The notes: generated from the letters alone by a model not told the origin. A DNA stretch of 64,000 bases from Bedellia somnulentella (GCA_963576735.1 OY755182.1:992001-1056000); one strand, 5' to 3'. Shown: positions 33,201 through 43,399, numbered from the stretch's first letter. A program made the numbers and translations.

Positions 33201-36200
33201 GTTTCTTTATTTTGATAACATTAATATTATTTGAATAATTCATATGCACAAAATAGTTTTCGGTTGAAAATGGCTACTTAAAAAATATGGAATCTAGCTA
33301 TTACCAGAGCGATGGAAGACTCTACAGCCAAACTGTTAGTATTGTTGTATACCCTTATTTATGGTGCCATTTTGGTTAAAAAACGACTTGTTAAATTAAA
33401 AGATTAAAATCTTTTGTTTCACAGTAAAATTAATATTTCTTAACTTTTCGACTGTCATTATTAAGAAATAACTTACGTATTTTATTTGATTTGCCGTGTA
33501 CTGCCTTAGGCTTAGAATGTCACTACCCCTTTCTATCCACAGGTGACGTAAGAGGCGACTAAGGGTATAGTGCTTTTAACCTATTAAATTGGTATTTTTA
33601 CGATGCAGTTGGAGACCCATCACCAATAAAACTTTATTGCTACCATCTTCTCCCCTTTCAACTTCCAAATGTGGCTGAAGAGTTTCTAGCTCTGAAGCTC
33701 TCTCTGGCTACCCCTTTTTGGGATTTATAGCCATGAGTATATGTAGGTATTACTTCAAAATTGTGTTTTTTTAGTTTTTTAAAATATATGTTTCAACTGA
33801 AATCTGCGTATTATTATTGTTTAGTTAGAACTTCTTTACTACTCGTATCTGATTCAGAATGTCATTAGGCTTTTTATTATAATTTTTTACACACAACCCC
33901 ACAAACTCAAGAATCAAAGACTCAAACGTTCAAGCCGAATATCCCGGAAGGGGTTGGCAGAGGTACTAATACTTCTGAACATCACGTGACATTGTCACCA
34001 ATGACAGAATACAAACGTTTTGCTTGGAAAGTGTACTCACGTGATAGACAACCCCATAAAATATGTAGGTACTAATTAACTTTTTACAAACAATATCTTG
34101 TAATTATAAATTTATTATTATCTTTAAGACTGAGAGTAGATGTATGTATAGTATTTCTAAGACTTTCACGATTGCACATTATAATTAAAACAACTTTTGA
34201 CTTTCGGATATTTTAATCGCGTGTTATCACATGGTTTTTTAAAGCCCGACGTTTCGAAAACTTTTCAGTTATCATGGTCACGGAAGGTGTTATTTGTTAT
34301 TATATAGTCGAAAACACGCGATTAAAATATCCGAAAGTCAAAAGTTGTTTTAATTAGATGTATGTATGTTCGTAAACAATTGAAAATAATAACTGAATTT
34401 ATACGAGTACTGCCTAAGCTGTCGGGATTCCGACGCTTCGCAAGTAAAAACACTTGAGAAGCTTTTAAAGACAGAGTATTATGCAAAATACTGTTTTAAA
34501 ATATTTTATTTGATCTACCTGGGCTATAACTACCACTAGATATTTAATAATATTTCATGAAACAAATAACTCAAACGTTTACGCCGCGCCGGTATCCCCG
34601 AAGTATCCGGTATCCTATAACACTTCTGAACATCACGTGACATTTTCACCTGGTGTTCAGAGTACCCACGTTTTGCATGGACAGTGTACCCACGTGATAG
34701 GGGCGTGTCTATCGCCTTTTTTGTACAAATATACTGTCACATGACTTAGCACAACTTAGTCATGTGGGTTTCCTCACGAAGTTTTCCCTCACCGTTAACA
34801 ACCATAATAAATTAACCACACATATATCTTTAAAAAGAACAAATTGGTGAAGGCACGATCCGGGATTTGAACTCAAATCGTCTGCACGTTAAGCGGCGTT
34901 CTACCCCCTGAGCTACCACGGTTGTTAAAAGCGACTTACCAAATATCCCAACTTCAGGATAAGAGATATTGAAAGTTCTCAAGGTGGTGTGAAGGTCATC
35001 CACGTTCCGACAGCCGAGCGGCGGCTGCGGGTAGCGGTGCGCGCGCAGACCGCGGAACAGGTCGTTGACCCCGCTCGCGTGCGATAGTATGTTGTATGTC
35101 AGTAAGTTGCTGAAAATAAACTTGGTAGCTCAGTCACGGTGATATCTACTAACTCAAGGCGACCTATTGAGTTGAGTTGGAAGAGCCAAATATTGCAAAT
35201 TCATCAACAACCATCCTTCAACTTCAAACAGTCGCCAAGGAATTTTCAATTCTAGACGAAATAATAAGAAAGAAGAAAATAGGTTTATTCGCTATGTGTG
35301 GCACAAATAACATACAAACAAGAAAAATAATATAAATAATAACATTAAAGTAAATTGAATCTAACACAATATTCTACAGCTCTGGTGACCCCTTTTTTGA
35401 AGTATATAACCAGAAGTATATGCATGTATTGATTGATACCAACGTCAGGTCACAGGCCCCACAGCTGGGCACGGCTGCCGCGAGCCACGTGACCGCTCCC
35501 GGCCCCAAGTTCAGACTCTCGAAACCGTCGCGGTTAAAAGACGCCCGCTCGAACGTAGGACACGTTCGCTCCTGTCAAAACAAACAAATAGCTATAGGTA
35601 TTTATATTTGCTTATTTGAGAAAGCTACCAAGCCCGCTCGGCTAGCATGAGGGTTCAATAATAGTAAAATTAAGATAAATAGGCGGCTTAAGATTGGTTA
35701 AAAGACATACGGATTAAGTACAGCCCCCTGATTATGTATCTTTTGCGAGTGACGATTGTGTCGCAAGTTGCACGATTGTCGTTGTCAATGTCATAAATTT
35801 GTATGCAATCTGACAATTTGACAGCGACAATATTGCAACTTGCGACACAATCGCGGTCGCTAAAGATACATAATCAGCCCGCAGATCTACAAAAACCATT
35901 GTGCTAGCAGTCACATTTGGCAGTTGATTGGGGAACAGATAACACTAAGTACAGTTTGTGATGATTCTCCAGCCATATAGTTCATCACAAATATTATAGG
36001 CACTATTAGGGCCGGCGCTGACTGCCGGCATGGCACAGGACGGCATGGGTGCCGCGCGTGCGATATTGGCAGTAACTAACAATTTTGTCAAAATTGAGTT
36101 ATTTACATATTCGGAATCGGCAAAAAAAACTCTACAATCTGGTTTTACTCCCGTAGTTAAAATTTAATTAGAAGTAATGTTTTTTATTAAGAATAAAGGC

Positions 36201-39200
36201 AGTAAGTGCATAAAATGAGCAGGGTTGCAGCACATATCAGCAGTAACAGTACTTACTGCTAGTTTTTAAGTTTGACACTGGAGTCGCTTAATACCATTGC
36301 TTGTCATATTGGCAGTAAGTACTTATTATGTATGGAAGCGTCTAACAATTTTGCCTTGGATTTGATAAAGGCTGTTTATTATCCGGTTCACATACAGTAT
36401 TTTAAGTAATGTTGATCTCAAATGTGATTTTAACTCTAGGTATAATTGTAATAACTGTTATAATTTGCACATGTTATTCTAATTTAAAGTAATACAGTGA
36501 AATGTTACAGAAACTATGTTTCATTGTACTTACCCATTTAATAATGTTATTCATAAGTATTTTAACTTCACTATATCAAAAGCTCTAATATTCCTTTATG
36601 ATATAACTTGCTATAGAAAAACTATTAAGACTGATTCTGATTAACAAGTAAAATAATTGGTAAATCGTTCCTAAATATAAGTTTTATAAGTACCAAAAAT
36701 GATTAGTATGTTGAAATGGCACATGAGAATTTTGTAATTTATGTTACTTTTTTAAATATCTTTAATAAATGAATATTTTTTATGATATCAGGCATTTTTA
36801 TTAATATGGATCATTACTTCAAAAATATATGGGAAACGAAGCACCAGAAGTAAGTGCGTACTTACTGCTGATATGTTATGGGTACGATGGGGTCTCTGGT
36901 GGGAATTTTACTTAGCACAAACGGATTTTTGTATTTAATATTAATTAAATATGTAAATAGTACATTATTAAGTAAACAATGTTAAAGTGATTTTAATTAC
37001 CTACATTAATCAGAAACAAGAAATGAAATAGCTTCAAAAACATACTCATGAAAGCAAAAATTCGTAAAAAATCTTTGTGCGCCATTTACTCGGAACCATA
37101 CCAGTTGCACTTACTGCCAATATCGCACGCGCGGCAGATGGTAAGTTCTGCTGCAGCATTCCGAAGGATAACACGGCCTTTCGCGGCATGCCGTGGCATG
37201 ACGCGGCATGCCGTGGCATGACACGGCAAATAACTCCGCGCATGTTCAAAGTTAGTTGTGTTCATAATGATTTACTGGGATTTAGTATTTAACGTATTAT
37301 ACACTCCTACCCTTGCCCTCCCCCCGCGCGGCGAACGGACTGCGCCGCGTACTGGCGGCCCCAGCACTGCGCGGGCGTCTCGCGAGATGCAGCAGTACGC
37401 CGCGGCATCCCGTGGCATGCTTTGGCACGTTCTGTCCTACCGCGGCCTGCCTCGGCATCGTTGTGTCAAAATAAATTAACATGAATTCTATACTAATGGT
37501 TATAAAATTAAAAATGTGTATATCAGTACCGAAATGCTTTGCCATGACACGCCGTGCCATGCCGGCAGTCAGCGCTGGCCCTTAATCCACGGAAGTTTTT
37601 CCGTGGATAAATAGTGGGTTCCGTCCAAGTATTTGCCATGTAGTGCCGGTTTAGAATGTCGCTACCCCTTTCTACCCACGGGTGTCGTTAGAAGCGACTA
37701 AGGGTATTGGGGCTTTTTATTGGATTTTTGGGCGATGCGGTTGGAGACCCATCACCAAAAACCTTTATTTCACCGCCTTTTCCCCACTCAACTTCCAAAA
37801 GTGGCTGAGGAATTTATAATTCCTTGGCTCTGGCTGCCCCTTCTAGGGAATTATAACCGTGAGTATATGTATGGAATCCACGGAAAGATATAGGTATTTC
37901 TATTCTAACTCAGCTCTTACTTAGTCATTCGACGATCTAATAGCTTCCCTCGGATATTGAACAAATTGACGAAATATACGACAATTTCTATGTGTTTGGT
38001 GGAAAAAAAATTCTTTTATCAGCTTCCAAAAGAAGGTGAAGAATAGTTATCACAGAAGCTTTAATTCCTCACTTTGGGATGACAACCATGTGTTTAGGTA
38101 GTTGGGTATAAACTCAACTGTGCTTAATTCGATGCCACCTGCTAAATCCACGACATCTTCTATGGGCAACCCGACAGCACCGACCGAACATCTGAAATCA
38201 AATAAATATTTTATAATTGCCATCCTCATTACCACTATCGGCCACCAGCCAATCGTAGCACACCCACTGTAAGAGTTAGAACAGTGTTACTCTAATAAAT
38301 AGATAAACGGAATGTTAATAGCTTGGACTACGTAAACTACAGACCAAAGGTGTAAAACATCCGTTTGGAGCAATTTCAAAGTCAACCTCAGTCAGAAAGT
38401 ATAACTTGACGTGACAGCTGCGGAAATCACAGCGGATAAATCAGCTAATTACAATGCCATCAAAATGCCTACCTGAGTAATCAAAGGATTTAAAAAGAAA
38501 TCGTGGCCGATAAAACAGCAGATCACTTTCCATCGACAAGTTACCTTAAAATATAAATACTGAAAAGTCTCTCACACATTAACATTCAATCATCAAATTA
38601 GCATCAACTCGATTACTGATCAGGAGTTCACTTAGTCCGAGCGTATGTACAAAAAAACTTAGCTATGTAGCTTTTCTCACAGCCTATATGTGTCACCAAG
38701 GGTCTCGAGCCTTGATTGCAATCTAGATTAATTGCCAAGCGATTTAGCTTAGTTTCTTTATATATTCGCTCTTATAAACTCACTTATCAGGTCTCAAATT
38801 GTACAACGCGAAGGTATTAAGCGTATCCTCATCTATATCGCTGATCCTGGATTCTGGACACATCGCCGAGTTGCCCAGTCCTCCTCCGAAGCTAGCCGAC
38901 TGGATCAGGTCCATGACCCGCTGCTCGCCGGTCAGACGCACCAGGTCTTCCCGGATGAACTCGCGACGGTCGTCTAGCTCCCATTGGGAATAGCGGTTCC
39001 TGGAACATCAGTAAATTAATACATAATATTTATCAAAAATATATTTAGAACTACAAGCTTGCACAGTTAACTGGAGTGGGTATCATGCGCCTGTAACAAA
39101 TGTAACCTACCTGCTTAATTTAGTCAGACTTAACTGCTTGCACACGGCGCAAATGAAGGCTCAGGTTACTTGCGTAAGCAGTACGCGCTAGCAAGTAGTA

Positions 39201-40155
39201 GGACCGCTAGTTAACACAATGCATTTAACTCGAGCAAGTTCTCCAACATGTGCATAACGCAAGCACTATAATTTTAAGCGAGGAACTAATAGTTCTATCC
39301 TGCTGTTCGGACTACATTTTTTGCCCAGATAGTATTTAGGTGATAAATGTAGCCCTCTGTCTGTCTGTCGGAGGTCGGTTTAATTCACACACTGTCACAT
39401 AATTAAGTGTTGTATAGTCTTTCTCACAATATTTTCAATTTCAACCCTAGATTCCTTCTGTTTGAAAATAAATTTGTAAACTAAAAATTCACCATACCTA
39501 GCCGCAGCTTCCAGCAGAAAATACTTCAACTCAGGAAAATCAGACTTTGCACAGGCCAGAGTAAAGGACACCGTCTGCCTATCCCCTCGCACGCTGAGAT
39601 ATCCGCCCTTTTGTTGGACTTCCCTCATCTTCCTGAAGGCCGTGTGGTTGAAACCGCTGCAGTCAGCTGTCGCTCGCAGGTAATGGGAGGCTCCGATTTC
39701 ATCTACTTCGAAGCGGGATCCAGCCTAGGAAAATGTTAGTTACAACATTTCTTAACAGCACAAATTTAGTAGCTAAGTGGTGAAATTGTTACAACTAACA
39801 ACACTTCTTAGCAGAAGTATGAAGTCATACAATAAATGCGGAATAAAGGAGACTTTGATAAATAGCTTCGCATCGCTCAGCAAGCACGTTTGTGTGAGAA
39901 CGCCCACATAGGACACCGCATAGAATTATAATGTGGTCCTAGAATCAAATTGATGTTAATTACCTGATACATAATAGTGCAGGCCGCAAAAGGGTTACCC
40001 ATGATATCAGCAGCAGCAATTTTAATGCCATTTTTAATTTCTGACCTCTTTATCTCAAGAGGTCCGTAATAAACGTTAGAACACAAAGCACCAGCTTTAG
40101 ACCGACAACCTGATCTGATCTTGAATTTATTGTAGAGTCTACTCAACAATACCAT
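27255..40155 (-). CDS. UQCRC2-like: Cytochrome b-c1 complex subunit 2 (core protein 2) paralogue, nine exons
   Basis: By family a core subunit of mitochondrial respiratory complex III, inner membrane, matrix side. Nine exons: 39964-40155 (ATG at 40155), 39498-39724, 38784-38999, 38119-38191, 35444-35571, 34940-35109, 29627-29746, 27597-27761, 27255-27328. They sum to 1365 bases, exactly 455 codons, close to the family's 440-455 residues, with matching phases throughout. Landmarks: AGSRFEVDEIGASHYLR at the start of exon 2 (family GSRYE..LGTSH), GNSMCPESRI in exon 3 (NSLYCPDYRI), FNISYPEVGIFG across exons 6-7 (FNASYSDSGLFG). The HxxEH zinc motif of processing peptidases is absent, as in core 2. 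Weak points are the donors of exons 4 and 5 (GTTGAG, GTTGGT). It differs strongly from canonical UQCRC2, so it is probably a diverged, perhaps tissue-restricted, paralogue. An S10 carboxypeptidase gene is nested in intron 6, and a LINE ends 61 bases upstream of the ATG. Confidence 0.85.
28610..29170 (-). pseudogene. THAP-domain fragment, two exon-like pieces
   Basis: A piece at 29101-29170 starts MVGCSVLGCGSRSEKHIEG, the opening Cys pair of a THAP finger, and ends at a GTGAGT donor. A second piece starting at about 28735 after an AG acceptor gives FPKDPNLREKWIAATGK, the THAP core. The first piece is 70 bases, one short of the 71 needed to join in frame (the P-like exon 1 at 16598 has 71), and reads into TGA. 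The second loses the CxEHF motif by frameshift. So it is probably a dead THAP gene or P-like element fragment. It lies in intron 7 of the UQCRC2-like gene. Confidence 0.55.
30105..30339. mobile_element. Small MITE-like element
   Basis: The inverted ends gtaaaagctcgaa (30105-30117) and ttcgagcttttac (30327-30339) enclose about 235 bases with repeated agtggaataac and gtaatggaataag motifs. No coding capacity. It lies in intron 6 of the UQCRC2-like gene. Confidence 0.55.
30455..31310. repeat. R250 copy followed by a LINE 3' end
   Basis: Positions 30455-30670 are a plus-strand R250 (ctgtgtagtgccggttttg to gccgtgagtatatgtatg) with a deletion of the middle. From about 30750 a TATT run and ttggcacacatac begin a reverse-oriented LINE 3' end of about 100-550 bases, ending in AT-rich sequence with aaaattgttaaaatt repeats. 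No coding part is seen. Confidence 0.5.
31450..31455 (-). terminator. AATAAA polyadenylation signal of the carboxypeptidase gene
   Basis: A canonical AATAAA on the minus strand lies 88 bases beyond the carboxypeptidase stop codon. This is the first such signal downstream. Confidence 0.5.
31544..32932 (-). CDS. Serine carboxypeptidase (S10, vitellogenic carboxypeptidase-like), intronless
   Basis: A secreted or lysosomal exopeptidase that removes C-terminal residues. The single exon encodes 462 residues from an ATG at 32932; a longer frame upstream has no ATG. The first 20 residues (MFIYIFFFLNLYGYIPIQC) form a signal peptide. All S10 landmarks are present: WLQGGPGGSS at 107-116 (oxyanion region), GESYAGKYVPA with the nucleophile Ser202, YNGQLDIIVAF with Asp383, and RNAGHLVPHDQP with His440. 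The length fits the CPVL/VCP subgroup. It lies on the same strand inside intron 6 of the UQCRC2-like gene, between exons 6 and 7. Lack of introns suggests a retrocopy, but the intact triad and full frame argue that it works. Confidence 0.95.
   Translation of the reverse strand: MFIYIFFFLNLYGYIPIQCHHSQHLYAAPLSNIKSNCNHVKPLMITSYLNAGNAAMARNLSQVSDTKSIGIQSHAGFLTVDPKFNSNLYFWYFPPLSGKEDAPVILWLQGGPGGSSLYGLFYELGPILIDKEELHPRKLNWALNYHLIFIDNPVGTGFSFADIEGYCTNEDCVARNLYEGMKQFFMLFPSLKNNDFYLAGESYAGKYVPAFAAHIHRRNIVSKDQINLKGMAIGNGLSDPVHQLDYGQYLYQHGLLDFDQMVNFVIIQQEIKDSIIAGNYAAAMDLLKEMILAGDSSLFYRYTGMENLYNYINPNEGATMNSFTDLLSNCSFRESIHVGNLIFNSGAEVWEKLQLDIPKSVAPDLSEVLNNGYRVMLYNGQLDIIVAFPLTENFVDNLEFKGKDEFSKARRNIWRVNDDIAGYYKTGGNLTEVLVRNAGHLVPHDQPRWALDLITRFVEQRL
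33495..33748 (+). repeat. R250 retroposon copy
   Basis: The copy runs from ccgtgtactgccttaggctt to gccatgagtatatgtagg and has a few small insertions. It lies in intron 6 of the UQCRC2-like gene. The stretch 32933-33494 upstream of the carboxypeptidase is AT-rich and shows no gene or clear promoter motif. Confidence 0.7.
33890..34365. repeat. SINE-B fragment and foldback repeat
   Basis: Positions 33890-34050 are a 5'-truncated SINE-B in reverse orientation (ccggaaggggttggcagagg, cttctgaacatcacgtgac). Positions 34150-34365 form a palindrome with tgactttcggatattttaat in the left arm and attaaaatatccgaaagtca in the right. It shares ttcagttatcatggtcacgg with the palindrome at 11970-12210. Confidence 0.6.
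34555..34923 (-). repeat. SINE-B, tRNA-derived, full copy
   Basis: On the minus strand the head contains an A-box (TAGCTCAGGGGG) and a B-box (GAGTTCAAATCCC). A conserved body follows (cacatgactaagttg, ctatcacgtgggtac, tgttcagaagtg). It ends near the first exon-flanking sequence of UQCRC2-like exon 6, 16 bases from it. Confidence 0.75.
35165..35430 (+). repeat. R250 copy split by a LINE 3' end
   Basis: The 3' half of R250 is in two parts: about 35210-35258 (cttcaacttcaaacagtcgc, ggaattttcaattct) and 35377-35430 (agctctggtgacccc, ataaccagaagtatatgcatg). Between them a reverse-oriented LINE 3' end (aataggtttattcgctatg, gtggcacaaataac) has been inserted. It lies in intron 5 of the UQCRC2-like gene. 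Confidence 0.55.
35728..35877. mobile_element. Hairpin MITE
   Basis: The 150-base unit is almost wholly an inverted repeat: ctgattatgtatctttt with gattgtgtcgcaagttgca on the left, and the complement tgcaacttgcgacacaatc with aaagatacataatcag on the right. Arms are about 65 bases. It lies in intron 4 of the UQCRC2-like gene. A transcript through it would form a long hairpin. Confidence 0.75.
36009..37581. mobile_element. Harbinger-type non-autonomous element with TTA target duplication
   Basis: The 1573-base unit is flanked by TTA (36006-36008, 37582-37584). Its inverted ends share gcgctgactgccggcatggc and complement. A second inverted pair lies inside: gcgatattggcagtaa at 36061 and ttactgccaatatcgcac at 37110. 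The extra right-hand block (37138-37530) carries a short array of alternating catgccgtggcatgac units and a GC-rich patch. No transposase is seen. It lies in intron 4 of the UQCRC2-like gene. Confidence 0.75.
37622..37872 (+). repeat. R250 retroposon, well-preserved copy
   Basis: The full-length copy runs from ttgccatgtagtgccggttt to aaccgtgagtatatgtatgg. This copy is close to the family consensus and can serve as a reference. It lies in intron 4 of the UQCRC2-like gene. Confidence 0.8.
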
Positions 40156-40216
40156 AATATAAATTATATTATTCTTTCAAATACGAAATATTTCTTTATT
40201 TATTTACAATTTATAA

Positions 40217-43200
40217 TTATTATTATTATTATCTTGTTAATTGGCCCTCGTATACAGTTTATACATTCTGCCAGCGTCAGAGTGAAATAGAAACAGCTTA
40301 CTTTTTGAAACAAGTCCGATAAAAACGAAATTTAATTATTATTGTTTTTAAATATCTTAGAGTCAGAAAGAGATTAATAGATACAAATATATGTATATTT
40401 TAAGATGACATATAGAAATAAAAATAGACAATATTTTTTTACGAATTTGATCTATGATATTATAATTTAATTCCATTAGAAGATATGAAATAACTTAAAG
40501 ATTTCACAAAGTCAGTATGAACAAGTGATAACACATTTATCATGTTAGTAGGTTTAGGAATAGAAGAAGGGAGAATATCATAAAATGATGTCGTTAATTT
40601 TGAACAGTTAAAAAATAAATGATCCAAAGTTCCTTCCTCAAGTCCACATTCACATAACGAATTATCTTTAATTTTAATTTTAGCGAGAAAAACTGGAGAA
40701 CAACAATGCCCTAGTCTCATTCTACATATGGTAGAGGTAGATGTCTTTGAGCATCGTTTATATTTAAAAAACCAAGGCTTAGAGGGAATTTCCGGCTGAA
40801 TACCCGAGTAAAATTTTCCTTTAAACTGAATAGAATGTTTCCAATTTTCAGACCAAGAATTTTTAAGGAATACTGATGATTGGGCTACTAGGTCATGAGA
40901 ATAAAGTTTATTGGTATCAATTCCTGAATCACAAGCAATCTTGGCTGCAGAATCGGCATGAGTGTTCCCTGAAATGCCACAATGGCTAGGAATCCAAGCT
41001 AACACTATTTTAATGCTATTAAGGAAACATCGATATAAAGCAGTTTTCAAATCAAGGATTAATGGAAATTTGGTTTTGGCATGAAACTGATTTGATTGTA
41101 AAGCTTGTAGACAGCTTTTTGAGTCTGTAAAAATAACCGCTTTATTAATGGAATGGGATTCGATGAATTTGACGGCTTCTAAAATTGCAAGAGTTTCTCC
41201 AGTAAAAACTGAAGAATGGACAGGAGATTTCATGCTCAAAATTATTTTGCGAGAGGGAATCCAAACAGCGGAGCCGACGCACTCTGAGTTCAAAAGTTTA
41301 GATGCATCAGTATAAATGACAAGCCAATCTTTCCAAAGAACATCAATTTTATATTTTAGTTCCGTATCAGGAGAGAGGGACTCTTTTTCTATACCTAAAT
41401 TTAAAATGATTTCTGGGAGGTAAATTAAACAAGCAAATTGAGTAGAAAATATGGGATTCGATTGATATCTGACTAACGAAGAAAGGGAATGATTAAATTT
41501 ATTTATACTTTGAAAAACACGTGGAAGGGACTTGTGAGACCAATAACGGCTGGTTCCCACTTTTAGTGAAAGAGATTGTAAAGATGGAAGTAAAGGATGA
41601 GACGAAGATTGCAAAAATTTTGTTATAAATCTATCAGATAAATACTGCCTTCGTAAATTGAGTGGGGGTTCGACACATTCTACTTGAAGGGCATTAATAG
41701 GCGAGGATTTCATAGCTCCTAAGATGATGCGGAGACACTTTGACTGAATATTGTCTAATTTAACTAAATACAGCTTGCTACATGGTTCTAATAAAAAAGT
41801 ACCATAATCTAAATGACTACGTATTAATGCATTATACAGAAGTTTTTGAGTAAATGGGTGGGATCCCCACCATACACCAGACAAGCATCGAAGAATATTA
41901 ATATTCTTTTCACATTTATTAATAATATGTTGCATGTGAGGGATACCTGATAATTTTGAGTCAAGAATAACACCAAGAAATTTAACTTGGTCGTGAATGG
42001 GAAGAGGAATGTGGTCAGATACAATCGGAGTGGCCGGAATGTCCCGTTTTCTAGAAAAAACAACTACGCAGCATTTGGAAACAGAAAGACTGAGACCATG
42101 ATTAAATAACCATTCATTCAAATGATGTATTGCGGCGTTTAAGCGAGATGTAGCAACATCAAAGTCGGACGAATCTATGTAGAGACATAAGTCATCAGCA
42201 TATTGAAGTATTTTACAGAAAGGTTCAACAGACTGATGAAAATCATAGGAATAAATATTAAATAGAATGGGACTTAAGACAGATCCTTGTGGAAGGCCTT
42301 TCCATATTAATCGGGATGAGAGGAACCCGTCATCTGATCTCACGGAAATAGACCTACATATGAGTAGGTTCGATATAATTGTAATTAGTTTAGGAGGGAT
42401 ATTTAATGACACTAACTTTTGTTGTAGAATTGCCAAAAGTACATTATCGTATGCAGCAGAAATGTCTAGAAAAGCTCCGATAACAGATTTATTATCTGAA
42501 AAAGCGAGGCGAATATCCGTGATCAAAGTGCTCAAACTATCAATGGTGCCCATACCTTTCCGGAAGCCAAATTGTCTGTTTGATAAAATACCTCTACTTT
42601 CGATTATCCATTCTAATCGATTTTTTATAAGATGTTCCATAATTTTAGCAAGAGCTGATGATAAAGCTATTGGTCGATAAGATGTAGAATAATTACTCTG
42701 TTTACCGGATTTTAAAATAGGGATAATAATTTGGGTGTGCCATGACTCTGGAGGTAACCCTGCATCGAATATTTTGTTCACAACGATAAGGAAGAAGTCG
42801 CGGAGAGCGGAACCACCTTTAGCAATAAATGAATAAGGAAAACCATCTATTCCAGGCGAGGAATCTCTCAAAGCATCTAAAACCATATTAAGCTCAGAAA
42901 TTAAAAAAGGTCGATCAAATTCTGAAAGAGCTGATGAAACAATGACAATAGGAATACATTCTTCTCGAGTGGGAACAAAAGGAGGTGCTAGTCTTTGAGA
43001 AAAATCTTGAATCCAAGTAGACCTATCATTAATTTTAATATTATTATCTACAAAAGACCCACGAAATCTTCTTATATTTTGCCAAACTAAAGAAGGATGG
43101 GTTTTGGGTGATAAACTTTCACAGTAAGCCAACCACCCCCTTTTTTTTTTGTTAGCTACAAGTCGTTTGAATTGAGCATTTGCCTTTTGATAATTAACAT

Positions 43201-43399
43201 AATTATTTACGGTCATCGAAATGCTGTACTGATTTTCAGCAATTTTCCGTTTATTGACAGCGTCTGAACAATCTGAGTCCCACCAAGGTGGAGACGAAAT
43301 GTAAGACTTTCCAGATTTTTTAATACTAAAACTAGCGTTAGCTGCGTTTGTGATACACGTTATTAACTCAGAATACAAAGACTCTAGGCTAGATGACGC
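40217..43399 (-). mobile_element. 5'-truncated RT/RNase H LINE (I-like) with 12-base target duplication
   Basis: The 3183-base insertion is flanked by TACAATTTATAA at 40205-40216 and 43400-43411. It ends in TAA repeats (minus strand), as in I-type elements. The 5' part with the endonuclease is missing. Its 3' end lies 61 bases upstream of the start codon of the UQCRC2-like gene, in the same orientation. The long undamaged frame argues for recent insertion. Confidence 0.92.
40460..43399 (-). CDS. LINE ORF2: reverse transcriptase and RNase H (N-terminus missing)
   Basis: The frame is open for 979 codons to a stop at 40460. It has no natural start because the element is truncated. Counting from the codon at 43378, the polymerase spans about residues 180-480 with FLDISAAYDNV at 303-313, GLPQGSVLSP at 361-370 and the catalytic YADD at 393-396. 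RNase H follows, with acidic residues D691 (YTDAS), E728 (GETLA), D752 (FTDSK) and D809 (HADSAAK). The end has a CxC...H..C zinc-knuckle-like motif near 908-925. Order and RNase H place it in the I/R1-related group. All catalytic residues seen are intact, but with no endonuclease it cannot mobilise alone. Confidence 0.92.
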   Translation of the reverse strand, partial: ASSSLESLYSELITCITNAANASFSIKKSGKSYISSPPWWDSDCSDAVNKRKIAENQYSISMTVNNYVNYQKANAQFKRLVANKKKRGWLAYCESLSPKTHPSLVWQNIRRFRGSFVDNNIKINDRSTWIQDFSQRLAPPFVPTREECIPIVIVSSALSEFDRPFLISELNMVLDALRDSSPGIDGFPYSFIAKGGSALRDFFLIVVNKIFDAGLPPESWHTQIIIPILKSGKQSNYSTSYRPIALSSALAKIMEHLIKNRLEWIIESRGILSNRQFGFRKGMGTIDSLSTLITDIRLAFSDNKSVIGAFLDISAAYDNVLLAILQQKLVSLNIPPKLITIISNLLICRSISVRSDDGFLSSRLIWKGLPQGSVLSPILFNIYSYDFHQSVEPFCKILQYADDLCLYIDSSDFDVATSRLNAAIHHLNEWLFNHGLSLSVSKCCVVVFSRKRDIPATPIVSDHIPLPIHDQVKFLGVILDSKLSGIPHMQHIINKCEKNINILRCLSGVWWGSHPFTQKLLYNALIRSHLDYGTFLLEPCSKLYLVKLDNIQSKCLRIILGAMKSSPINALQVECVEPPLNLRRQYLSDRFITKFLQSSSHPLLPSLQSLSLKVGTSRYWSHKSLPRVFQSINKFNHSLSSLVRYQSNPIFSTQFACLIYLPEIILNLGIEKESLSPDTELKYKIDVLWKDWLVIYTDASKLLNSECVGSAVWIPSRKIILSMKSPVHSSVFTGETLAILEAVKFIESHSINKAVIFTDSKSCLQALQSNQFHAKTKFPLILDLKTALYRCFLNSIKIVLAWIPSHCGISGNTHADSAAKIACDSGIDTNKLYSHDLVAQSSVFLKNSWSENWKHSIQFKGKFYSGIQPEIPSKPWFFKYKRCSKTSTSTICRMRLGHCCSPVFLAKIKIKDNSLCECGLEEGTLDHLFFNCSKLTTSFYDILPSSIPKPTNMINVLSLVHTDFVKSLSYFISSNGIKL

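Noticed and set aside
37046..37560. Several overlapping GC-rich frames
   Set aside because: They lie in the palindromic catgcc/ggcatg array of a DNA element and have repetitive low-complexity translations.
42267..42680. 137-codon plus-strand frame
   Set aside because: It is antisense to the reverse transcriptase of the I-like LINE.
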